Source: Mermis nigrescens
Taxonomy: Eukaryota > Nematoda > Enoplea > Mermithida > Mermithidae
DNA length: 64,000 nucleotides
Assembly: GCA_036768485.1 (NCBI GenBank)
Contig: JAVLUZ010000154.1
Coordinates: 47,353,786 to 47,417,785, forward strand
Direction: 5' to 3'
The notes beneath the pieces are model-generated. The model worked only from the letters and a program-made list of their open reading frames with translations, was not told the origin of the DNA and did not search any database. Positions 1-25,200 of the stretch are shown here, one piece after another (the stretch's first letter is position 1; the number at the start of each line of letters is the position of its first letter). The position numbers and the translations under genes are program-made.

Positions 1-233
1 GAGCACTCTTTATTTTCTTTCTTAAGTATTTATTGACAATTAGTCTTTAATTTAACGCTAATTAAAATTTAATTATTTGTTATCTAATTATTTTTTTCTT
101 AGTCGCTTTATTTGAAACATTTTCTTTGTTTACTTTTATTATTTTTTCCATTCTTGCTTGTTTTCCTTTCCTTTTTCTTTTTCCTTTTCTTATTTTGTCA
201 TATTGATGACTTCCTAATAATAGCATTTTTCAG

Positions 234-364
234 GTATTTTTCCACTTGGCGCGGTAGTATTCAGTCCGTTTCCGACGCCTTGGCACGCTAGCGAAATGCC
301 TCCTACTACTGCTTCTACTACTGATCAGCCTCGTCAAGCAAAAGTTCATTTTAATGAAGCTTGA
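234..364 (+). CDS. C-terminal exon of an unidentified gene (partial)
   Basis: A pyrimidine-rich stretch ends in a splice acceptor (TTTTTCAG, ending at 233). After two bases that complete a split codon, the frame stays open for 42 codons and ends in TGA at 362-364. The peptide includes FPLGAVVFSPFPTPWHASEM and ends in a polar tail PRQAKVHFNEA. A poly(A) signal follows about 150 bases on. I do not recognise the protein; the Pro/Thr/Ser-rich, Lys-ending tail looks like the cytoplasmic end of a larger protein whose other exons lie before the window. The acceptor, the open frame and the poly(A) signal are seen; that it is a real gene is inference. Confidence 0.5.
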
Positions 365-516
365 TTTTAATCAATCCGAGAATAAACGAGTCAATTTCAT
401 TTTAGAATCATGCTAATCATCAAATTCTGTTACAGCGATTGATTAATCCTCATATCGTCTATACAATACACATTCGCTGCTATTGCGTTATTTTGAATTC
501 TTGATTGTTGCATATA

Positions 517-522
517 AATAAA
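517..522 (+). terminator. Poly(A) signal AATAAA
   Basis: AATAAA lies 153 bases after the stop codon of the exon ending at 364. It is the nearest canonical cleavage signal for that gene. Confidence 0.4.
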
Positions 523-1282
523 ACTTTCAAATATTCTTATTATGAATGAGCTCGACGCGAGCATCATCTATAGGTTTCTAGTCAACCAATCAGTCAAAAT
601 TTGCGGGGGGGCATTTTTGACTAGAAAATTTGATTTCAGAAAACATCTTGCCTTTGTACATTCATTATAAATTAGAATTGCAATGCCATAAAGCACAATC
701 AGTTGTTAAGTACATCGGTTTTAAAAGCATTATTCAATTCAGCGCAGGAATATTAATTACAAATATTATTTTTAAAAAATATTCTCGTCTTAAAAACAAG
801 TATAAATCTTTAACTTCTCTTAAGTTTATTTGTCATCGTTTTTTTAGTTTTAGCAATCACACATCGTTCACGACAAATGCTCTCCCTTCGAACAACACAT
901 CTTTATTCTCTTGCACATTCCCTTAATATTCTCCACGTATTAATCTTAAATGTTTGGGCAGAAAACATAGCAGCTAAACGCGCATCATAAAGCTAGCTCA
1001 CGTAAATAATTTATCTTGCAATTGGCGTGCTTCCTCAGTCTTCAATATTACAAATGTGTCGATGACAGATTCATCGAAATTCAGGTAAGTGCGAGTACAC
1101 ATTTAAACGAATTTTGAAATAGAAAAATTTATCGCAGAAATGTGGCTCATTGGTTATTCGTGTTGGTCCATTTCGAAGAATGAGCGCCCGAATTAGAAAG
1201 ATTTCACAATCATTGATTCACTGTTTGTTCTGTGTTCTGTAAAAGTTGATTTTTTTCTAGAACTTTAATAATAAATAGTCTT
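523..1282. other. Non-coding stretch with one strong splice donor
   Basis: No convincing exon was found here. A perfect donor context (CAG/GTAAGTG, cut after 1084) follows a short open stretch starting ATGACAGATTCATCG. It could be an upstream exon of the MAM gene or of an unseen gene, but nothing links it to either. Confidence 0.3.
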
Positions 1283-2436
1283 GGGCCCGGTTGCTCGACT
1301 TCATCTTAATAAAGGCTAACCATTAAAAATGGACTTTAAAGGGTCATCCGGTTGCTCGACTTTACTCGAATTAATGGTCTAGCATTTGTTAATGGAACTT
1401 AAGCGTACCATTAAAGAAACCATTAAGAAAAACATGGCTGTATTAAGGGAAATGGTAGCGTTAAGGTTAGTTTAATGGTTGCGTTAAGGGAAGTTTAATG
1501 CTTATGTTAAGCTTATGTAATTCACGAGGATTGTTTCAGTTAAGTATATATAAAACTTTGAGAACCATAGTCATTAAATTCGAATATTCTATTACTTCAT
1601 TCGTTTACCTCCTGAATTTTGGCGCTGATTCGAATTTGCCTGATAATGGATTGCAGTGACAGCGATAAGCTTAATGAGAGAAATGAGTGAAAACGCTCGT
1701 TAGTCTGGGTGAAGGATACTTGATTGTTTGTAGAGATATGGAAAGTTAATTGTCTGGGAAGATATGGAAATTGAAGAATAAAGAAATAAAAATAGAGAAA
1801 TTCATTTTCGGCTTCAACTAAAAAATGAAGAAGTTAACTGGAAAGAATACGGTCTCGAATGAAATATGTAGTAAAATTCATTGTCATCAGACTTTTTGAA
1901 TCAAATTTTTAATTCAAAAATTCAAATTAAAGACTTCATTAGACTACGGATTGGCGAGCATGCGTCGTATTATTAAAAACATGAATATGTAATTTAAACA
2001 AGTGTCATTTTCACGTGTAGAAAATAATCAACGATATCGTTAAGGTAGCTTCCGATCTACCTTAAAGAATTAGTCTTAACAAAACCATTAAACTTGTTAA
2101 GGTAAAGCCCAGTAACCCAATTTCCCTTAAGGGAACTATTAAACGCTTAATGGGAGCGTTATGGCTACAACGAGCAACCGGTCTAAATGTAGCCATTAAA
2201 AAACCTAGCTTAATTAATGGCTGCACTATGGCCGACTCCAGCAACCAAAATCAAAATCGACCATTAGACTTCCCGTAAAGTTGAACTCAATGGTTGAGTC
2301 GAGCAACCCGATTTTTTAACGGTACCGTTAAGGTAGGATCTCGGACTTAACGCAACCATTAGTTAATGGTGGTGTTAAGGCGACCATTAAGGTTAAGGTA
2401 AACCTTTATTAATGGTCGAGTCGAGCAACTGGGCCC
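1283..2436. mobile_element. DNA transposon-like element with GGGCCCGGTTGCTCGAC ends
   Basis: The left end reads GGGCCCGGTTGCTCGACTT and the right end is its near-perfect reverse complement (AGTCGAGCAACTGGGCCC). Inside, both arms are packed with short motifs around TTAATGG / CCATTAA, and the end motif GGTTGCTCGACTT recurs at about 1350. No transposase is visible. I could not find a clear target duplication, so the superfamily is open. The element at 56804-59709 has similar GGGCCCGGTT ends. Confidence 0.6.
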
Positions 2437-3062
2437 TGAGGGAGTAATATGGAAAGTATTGCTTTACCAGAAAATTTAATTGTGGAAATAATACTGAGAT
2501 CAAAAACAGATAAGAATCTTTTTTAGAAAACTTAGTTGAAAAAAATCAATTTTCTCTGAAAATCAATTTTCTCTGATTTTTTTAAGCGACAGTGCATGGC
2601 ACCAGAGTATTTTCAAGATTTTAGAATGAATTGTTGTACCGTATTATGTACACTCAATAAGTTTCGTTAGAAGCTTAAACAACCTTGGCGATAAAAATTC
2701 TGCATGAAGCTGCTTCTCACTGGCAAATTTTTTAATAGTAGGGATATATTAAGCACGTAAAAAAATTACTAATGTTCGTAGAGACTAGGGATCGGACGAG
2801 GCCTCGGCCTCGGCCTCGGCTTCGGTAATCCTCGGTCTTTTTTGAGATCCCTCGGCCTCGGCCGAGGGTCAGGTGAAAAATGACCGAGGACCGAGGGTTT
2901 TTTAATTTTGCATTTTTTGAGTGATGCCGAAATAGCACAAATACAGCAAAAAACGCATGTGCTACAAAAGACCCATTGCCTCGAATGTTATGCCAAGTCA
3001 ATGCTGTAATATGCCAGCCTATAGACGGCAGAGACAAGACGCATATGCTGATTGAAGGATTG

Positions 3063-4148
3063 TGTCTCAACAGCCCCACCAGTCCCAACAGCCCCACCCG
3101 TCCCAACAGCCCCATGAGTCCCAACAGCCCCACCATCCCAACAGCCCTACCATCCCAACTGCCCCACCAATAACCCAACAGCCCCACCAAAAATCCCAAG
3201 AGCCCCACCAATAATCCCAACAGCCCCACCAATAATCCCAACAGCCCCACCAGTCCCAAGAGCCCCACCAATCCCAGCAGTTCCACCGTTCCAGCAGTCC
3301 AACCGTTTCAACAGTCACACTGTCCCAACCACACATAAGCGTGGGGGAGGGATGTTTAGAGTTTAGCCCCCTCCCAACCCGAAATTCTGGAAATCCCCCA
3401 AATTATGATAGACCCCCAGAATTCTATTTTAAGCACGTTTTTCGGTCACTTTACCCCACCAGACCCGCAGAATTTGTCCGCTGCCAATGTTTGTTCCAAC
3501 TGCCCCAATGTTATAATCATAGATGCACAGCACGACCGGTCTGGAGAAGGAGTTTTGAGCCAAAAATGACCTCAAAACTAGAATGAATGTTAAAATAGCG
3601 TAAAACTACGTTAATCCACATTTTCTGGCTATTTTAAAGCAGATTAGCGTGAAAGTTTTCATTTTCATTTGATTTTAACGCTTATCTTTCCTTTTTTCAC
3701 TTGAACGTTTTTCATTTTTTTCTGGCAGTCTAGACTAGGCAATAATGAGCAGGAATCTAATCTTGCAAAATGACTCGAATGAGGCAAAATCACGGATTGC
3801 GCAAAAATTTCTCAGGTAGAGTTACTCTGAAAATGTAAACCTGCTTGCTCTTGTATAGTCTTGATGTGTTATGTGATGTGTTAATACGAAGTCGAAAAAT
3901 AGTCAAAAAAATATCTTGATTAAACGGAGCCCGTATAAATTCTATGTTTCAAAAGTACATTCGTCAAACGCATTTCTCGTATAATAGCGATTGCAGTAAT
4001 GATGGGGCTGCTGGGAGTACTGGTGGGGCTGTTGGGACGGTGGGGCTGTTGGAATGGTGGGGCTGTTGGGATTGGTGGGGCTGTTGGGATTGGTGGGGCT
4101 GTTGGGATTATTGGTGGGGCTGTTGGGACTGGTGGGGCTGTTGAGACA
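3063..4148. repeat. Foldback-like pair of inverted CCCCACC...AACAG tandem arrays
   Basis: The left arm (about 3063-3310) is an imperfect tandem array of units such as CCCCACCAATCCCAACAG, starting TGTCTCAACAGCCCC. The right arm (about 3999-4148) is the same array reverse complemented and ends GGGGCTGTTGAGACA. So the arrays face each other, with matching outer ends, across about 700 bp of unrelated sequence. The open frames here only translate the repeat. Confidence 0.65.
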
Positions 4149-4627
4149 TCACCGATTAGAGTAGGTACATTATATGGGCGTTTTCCGTGTCCATGCATGC
4201 AAAACCTACTTAATTTCTTAAGCCCAAGTTGGGCATGGGTAGAAAATTCAAATACGCACGATGTGAATAAAAGTTGCAGTTTGAATTTATATAATGGTCA
4301 CAGAAGTGAATGCATTATAAAAAAAGCATCGCTAACAGATAATTTCATGTTTAAATTTGTTTACAATAAAGAATACGAAGAATTCGGCACAAATAACACA
4401 ATGCAACTAAAGAGCTGAATAATGGAATATGCCTAGACCGTATGCGCGATATATTGTGACAATAGGAAATATTAACAGACGCGTTTATTTCACATTTTAC
4501 GGTTGATTATATTAAATCACATTTACTTTGTGATTCAGTCGCACTTTAGAAGCAATATGTTTCTAGGTTTCTTATTCAATTCTTAGCACATATTGCATAA
4601 CTGCAGTGCTAATTTTCCACTTTATAT

Positions 4628-4696
4628 TAGGGGATCGGGTACCGGGTAGTAAAATTATTTTCTACCCGGGTACTCGGGTACCCGCGTGCACCTCTA
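4628..4696. repeat. Small GGGTACC palindrome, hAT-end-like
   Basis: A 69-bp near-palindrome begins TAGGGGATCGGGTACC and ends as the reverse complement of TAGAGGTGCACGCGGGTACC. The TAGRGG start plus repeated GGGTAC motifs resemble the end of another hAT with its own subterminal motif. No target duplication was seen. Confidence 0.35.
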
Positions 4697-5573
4697 CTAA
4701 GAATCATCTCAAAACGGCGCAAAGTGCCAAATAATTGACATTTTTCCTCTTGAAATACAATTTCTGCCATTATAAAGATATGTAGAACACACAAAATAGT
4801 GATAGCGAAAACGAGCTGAATGATCAAGACGATTAGCAATTTGTCACTTCTGTGCTTGTCATTGGCATACATACCATAGTTTCCCAAGGTCGAAAGTTCA
4901 GGGGGTTAAGTCCCACTAAATTTAGAGTCTAGCCTTTTTTGCAGGTCAAATATGAAAAATGGCTAAAACATCCTGTATAACATGTTTTAATGTGAAAAAC
5001 TGCATTTTTAACAACATTTTATCCCATTCTGACTAGTTTCGTCACTCTTGAGAGTAAAAAATATAAGAATCCATCGAAAATTTTGGCTTTTCAGATCATT
5101 TTAAGATCATTCTAGGTATTTTATGGGTAAACAAAACAGAAGTGTATTAGTCAGCGCGAAGCGCCGGAAAAATTTTAATGTCTTCGCTGCTTTTGTACCC
5201 AAATCATTGCAGGAAATGTTTGATAGCTCAAAATCGTCTGACAGTGATTCAAGTCTCGTACCCCGAGTTGGGGTAATACCCCCTCACCCCCCATGGGAAT
5301 GTGTGATACCTACCTTTGAATAAAATTAAAATAATAGCTTGTTAGCTTTGAACTATATTACACTAATCAATCCTATTGCTACTGTACCCACATCGCATGG
5401 ATCATATGTGTCCTATATTGTTTGTACTCATATACTCATATTATATGTATTACAAATCCTCGGTCCCTCGGTCCCTGGCCCTCGGCCTCGGCCGAGGCAA
5501 GGATTTCAAAGTTCCCTCGGCCTCGGCCTCGGCCGAGGGAAAAAAAGACCCTCGTCCGATCCCTAGTAGAGAC

Positions 5574-7028
5574 GAATAGATTTTTGAGCAAGTCCTACAG
5601 TTTCGATTTAAAATAAGATTATCTGAAATGCTCGAAAAGGTAGCTTATGTTTTAAAGGTGTTTTTTGCGCAAAAGTGCTTGAAAGTCAAAGTTTTGGCAA
5701 TATACCTATGGTGACCATATGTACATGGGCAGCGACCGAATTCTGCGGGGTACGGTGGGGCAAAATTGCTGAAAATAGCACGAAAAATTCAATTCTGGGG
5801 TCTATCGATTCGGGGGTCCGCCAGATTCTCGGGGGGCAGATTCCCCATACCCCAAACCCATATATATATACGTATATTTATGACATTTAAAAAAAATTTT
5901 CTCGATGTATGTGCATATGTTAAATGCTAATTCTTCAGACAGAAGTACCTATGTACTGGAGTTTTTTAAAAGGTATCACGCCGCAAAATCGTGGATTCAT
6001 TCCAGCGTACGAGCCAACCGAATATGTAGACTTTGCAATCCGTCGATAGTTATTGGTTTCTTGTTTTAGTTGCAAGAAATATGGCACCAGATAATTCAAA
6101 AATGCTTTGGATCTCATACGTTGCAGTATGGGGGTTTAAGCAGTCTGGGGTTCAAAAAGGAGTTTTTTGGCCAACCTCAAAAACTAATATATCTAAATGC
6201 TGTATTTGTGTTGAAAGTATGTATGTACGTTATTCCACAGTTTATGGTCAATTTAAAGCGCCATTGAGGAAAATGTTCAATTTTCATCCATTTTTGATCT
6301 TCACTTGGCCTCATTGTTCCAAGAAAATTACTCATTTTTCATTCTGGGGTCTAGACTCCACACCCTCCCCCAACGTGCACGTCTATTTGCGACTAAAGGC
6401 ATTTAGGGGGCAAATGTAACTTGTAATAAGTATGTACATACATTTATATGTAAGGATCCAATTCCTAATTTCAATACTCTTCATCTTTCTGTGTCGGCAG
6501 CTCGCTGTTTTTTCGTAGTCTCGAACTTGGGCAGTTCCGGTCTAAATACTGCATTCATCTTTTAAAATTATAGCGTATTTCTACTTTTTCTTATTTGTGT
6601 AATTTGCCAACAGAACGTACATGTCGGTTTGAGCTTGAGTAAGCAAAAGGAAATAAATTCATTTGGAGTGGGTAAGTGAGGAATTTGTAAGTAAATATTC
6701 GAATAGTGAAAGTGATTGAAAAATAGAGATTGCTCCGCGACCTATATTTAATGGCCAATGTGAATTTTATACGCAAATCCTAATTTTGCATAGAATTAAA
6801 TACCTCGAAGGATTAAGTGTAAAACACGTCCTAAATGGTACATACAATAATCATGCGTTGTTCATATTGCTTTCACGTCGGTGTACACAAACACGTTAAA
6901 ATAGCTTAGTTCAAACTTGTGTTTTTTTAGATTGACCTATATAGGTAAGTAGATTACCGTGTTATTACCGGAAGTAGATGAATGGGGAATAATTTGGCAA
7001 GAATTTACATAAGTATTGCATCTTACAG
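5574..7028. other. Gene-free stretch upstream of the MAM gene
   Basis: It holds a decayed repeat at about 5716-5860 (starts near ACATGGGCAGCGACC, contains AATTCTGGGGTCT), related to repeats at about 11440-11575 and 29150-29300. No coding exon is supported. A TCTTACAG acceptor at the right edge begins the leader exon of the MAM gene. Confidence 0.4.
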
Positions 7029-7069
7029 AAAATTTTTGTGAAATCATTGCGTCATAAAGCAACCGCAAA

Positions 7070-21670
<14,601 letters not shown>

Positions 21671-21770
21671 GAATGACCAATTTTATGCTTGTTAATGAAA
21701 TTGTTGTTTGCATAATTTATGGTTTATCAAAAACTTTAGTCTTCATTCCCGTACTCCTGGATGGGGTGGG

Positions 21771-22013
21771 TGGATGGCACCAAAATTCTGGGGAATGCAA
21801 GATTTTTCAAGTCAAAAATGGCCTTAAAAATGGTGGTATAGCGGAAAAACACCATTAATCAACGTTTCTCATCGAGCACTATCCATTGGCATCAAAAATT
21901 TGCAAAAAACAAAAAAAATACACAAATTGAATTCTGGGGGGGGTATTTTGGTTTCTGGGGGGTGCATACCCCCAAACCCCACCCCCACCACGTCCACGTG
22001 TGGATGGGACTCG
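21771..22013 (+). mobile_element. Family A hAT-type MITE
   Basis: Starts near TGGGTGGATGGCACCAAAAT and ends ACGTCCACGTGTG. Flanks GGATGGGG / GATGGGAC match only loosely. It lies just 3' of the MAM gene stop codon and may supply part of its 3' UTR. Confidence 0.65.
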
Positions 22014-22175
22014 AAATCGGTGATAAGAATTTCGAAAAATGATGCACGGAAACAGTGGCAGACAAAAATTCACAATTATAAAAAGTTTGTCAAAACTTTA
22101 GCAAACTCAGAGTACGTACCTATGCGAGTTCCTGAAGCGCTATGAACTTGGATTAAATGAAAGCAATCGAACGCT

Positions 22176-22181
22176 TTTATT
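22176..22181 (-). terminator. Poly(A) signal AATAAA of the HSPBAP1-like gene
   Basis: On the minus strand AATAAA lies 32 bases after the TAG stop of the JmjC gene, a normal spacing. Confidence 0.6.
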
Positions 22182-22212
22182 TCGTTGAAACAGTACAAAA
22201 ATGTGGATAGTG

Positions 22213-25200
22213 CTAAGATAACGTATTTAACTTCAAGTTTCTTCTATCAATCAATAATCTTTCAATGGTCGCAATACTTTTTCTGTCGAATAGGGCACTG
22301 AGTAAGTCTTCTAAATTGACAGCCGAGTTAGCATTTCCCGAATTTTCCGCCGAATTCGTCGTCGTAGTAGGTCTTTGACCCATGTAATTACAAAATTGTT
22401 GAACATTCGCGATGGGTACGCATTCTAGTTTTTCTTTATAATTTCGGTAAAATTCAAGTAAAAATTGGTCACCGCCATGACCATCGAGTTCACTTTGGTC
22501 CGATTCACTTGTCATTGCTAGATTGAGCAAATCGATTGATCTTTCCAGATTCAAATCGGTGTCTAGCAAGTGATCGCGCAGCTTATCTTTCATCAATGTA
22601 ATCATACAACGAGTTATAGCCTCTTTAACGCGTTCGTGCCTACAAATAATTGTAAATCATTAAGACCGAAATTCTGGGGGTATGGGACGCACGCAAAGAT
22701 TTTTGAATAAAGGACCACGAAATAATGGAAGGAGAAATAATACTATTTTACTACATTCCTAATCGAGCTATATTCGTTAGCATAACAAAATTGCGGAAAA
22801 AAAAGAAAATTGAGAAATAAAATTCTGGGGAGTTTAGGGGCGTACGAGCATGCGTAGGCAGCACTAAAATCGTGAGCTGGTGCAAGATCTTTCAAAGGTC
22901 ATAAAATGGTCTTAAAAATGGTGGTATGGCGAACAAAAACCATTTTTAAACGTTTCTCATCGAGCACTATTATTGCATCAAAAAATTGCGGAAAAAAATT
23001 TTAAAAATTGAATTCTGGGGGTATTTTGGTTTCTCGGGGGGGGGGGGTGCATACCCCCAAACCCCCTACGCCCAGGTGTGCGTACGAGTACATGTACAGC
23101 ACGGGGATTCTGGGGTTCAGCTTCAAAAAATTATTATAGAGTGCTTTTTTGTATTTAAAAACGATGAGTACGCGTCAAAAACAAAATTTTTACATTTCGG
23201 ACTACGTTCGTTCTTTCTAGAATATATAGGAACAAAATTTTTCCAAAAAATGTAAAAAAAATCGTGTAAATTGAACAAAATGAAGCCAAAAAAAGCACAT
23301 CTACGATTTTTGGGAAACCAAAAATTCAGGAAGTTTAATTGCTCGAAAAAGGGTTATTGCAATGCAAGGCTCTAATCGAAATTTCAAGTTTAAGTCAATA
23401 TGATAGACTTGACCAGGTGAGGCTTTATGCTAGAAAACCTAGGAATTAATTAAATTTAAAGGTCCTTGCCAAGGTGAATGCTCTAAAAGAATAATTTAAT
23501 TATCAAAACTTGTTTACATTAAGCATGAAAAGTATTACACGCATTTTTTGCTGAATGAAAAATTTTTATGAGAAAATATCACGAAATCAACGTTAAACCT
23601 GCATGAATTTTAAAATTGCTGTGCAACATTGGTTACAGTCTACGTAACTAATACTGCAAGTTAAGGTAGTTTGTGCGCTATTTTAGCATCTCATTTTAAG
23701 GCCATTTTAGCTAAGAAAAATAGCTCTAGTTGATAGGTTCAAAAGCCCGTTCCCGACTGACTCCCCAGGCCCGCAATGCTGCGCATCATAGATGAAATAA
23801 GAAAAAGACCCTAAAAAACCGAAAGAACGGTCTTGAGTCCACAATTTATAAGTGACTTAGGGTTTTTAAATTTTTAATAAATTCATACTGCCATATTTCT
23901 CTGAGAAAGTTTCAATCTTTCAAAAGCCCTAGAACGCAAACATCCTTAACTATACCTGGTTAGGAAAGCAGGCACGTATCTCTGGGGGGAATCGGGAGGT
24001 TCAGACCCCCAAAATTCAGAAAAATCGAAAAATATGACTTTTAAACGTTATTTTGTGCTATTTTTGGCCTTTTTGGGCTCATTCCCCCAAAATTGGTGTT
24101 GGTCCCCCAAAATAGGACGGCCAGCTACGTGCCTGTAAGGAAGATCTCTAATCGCAATTAGGTTTCGTGCTTGTCAGCACTGACATCAATCCATGTGTTG
24201 ACTGAAATCGATGGATCATCCAAACACTGAGCAAAATGCCACCAATGACGCGGCACGTAAAGCAAATCTCCCGGTTCTAATATAATTAACCTTGGTTTCG
24301 TTTCCTCGACAAAACCTCGTGGGACAGAGAACAAATCTAAGTTTGCGAATACGCTCGATTCTTCGTAGGGTAATCGAGTCGGATTCATGATGGCAGTTGA
24401 TGCATCGGTTGGAAATAAAATCCACAATTTACGCCCTGCAGAGGTAGAACAACAGAATTTATTACTTCGATTTTCCGACAATTTCGATTAATATTAATAT
24501 TTAGATATAACTAATCAATGAACCTAGTATTAATTTTGACTGTTGCTTTGAGGTCCTTTTCTTATTAAATTTTCCAGCTTGAATTTTGAAAATTCGCGCG
24601 CCATCATACGCCGGAAAGAGCTTTAGAAGAATTCCGAAAGTTAAAAATAAGTTTAAATAAAATGTTTCAGTGCAAGAGACGTCTCTAGATACTGCTGACC
24701 ATACCTGGGCGTGGGGGTTAGGGGGTATGCACCACACCTGGGCGTGGGAGGGAAATTTTGGGGTGTATGCACCCCCGAGAAACAAAATACCCCCAGAATT
24801 CAATTTTTGAATTTTTGTTTGTTTTTTCTCAATTTTTTGATAGCCAATGGATAGTGCTCGACGAGAAACATTGAAAAATTGATGTTCTTTTTACCATAAT
24901 ACCATTTTTGAGGCCATTTTTTGACCTTTAAAAAATCTTGCAACCCCCAGAATTTTGTTGCTGCCCACGTATGGTATGCACCCCACCAGAAACCAAAATA
25001 CCCCCAGAATTCAATTTTTGAATTTTTTTGTTTTTTTTCCGCAATTTTTTGATGCCAATGGATAGTATTCGATGAGAAACGTTTAAAAATGGTATTTTTC
25101 GCCATACCACCATTATTAAGGTCACTTTTTGACCTTTGAAAAAATCTTGCACTCCCCCCCACAGAACTTTGGTGCCGCCCACCTATGCTTCTGACTGCCT

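Larger units (their letters stand above)
2786..5565. mobile_element. hAT-type element with GAGGCC/CTCGGC subterminal array
   Basis: Ends are TAGGGATCGGACGAGG (left) and its reverse complement CCTCGTCCGATCCCTA (right). Both are flanked by the 8-bp target duplication GTAGAGAC (2778-2785 and 5566-5573). Inside each end is an array of CTCGGCC-type hexamers. The 8-bp duplication and the end sequence are hallmarks of the hAT superfamily. It holds the inverted tandem arrays at 3063-4148 and a mini-palindrome at 4628-4696. No intact transposase was recognised. Confidence 0.85.

Noticed and set aside
2732..3336. Long frames rich in Leu/Gly or Trp/Gly
   Set aside because: They only translate the CCCCACC...AACAG tandem array and the TTA-like periodicity of its units.
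5123..5323. Plus frame MGKQNRSVLVSAKRRKNFNV inside the hAT at 2786-5565
   Set aside because: Includes the GCGCGAAGCGCCG palindrome and repeat sequence; no match to transposase motifs.
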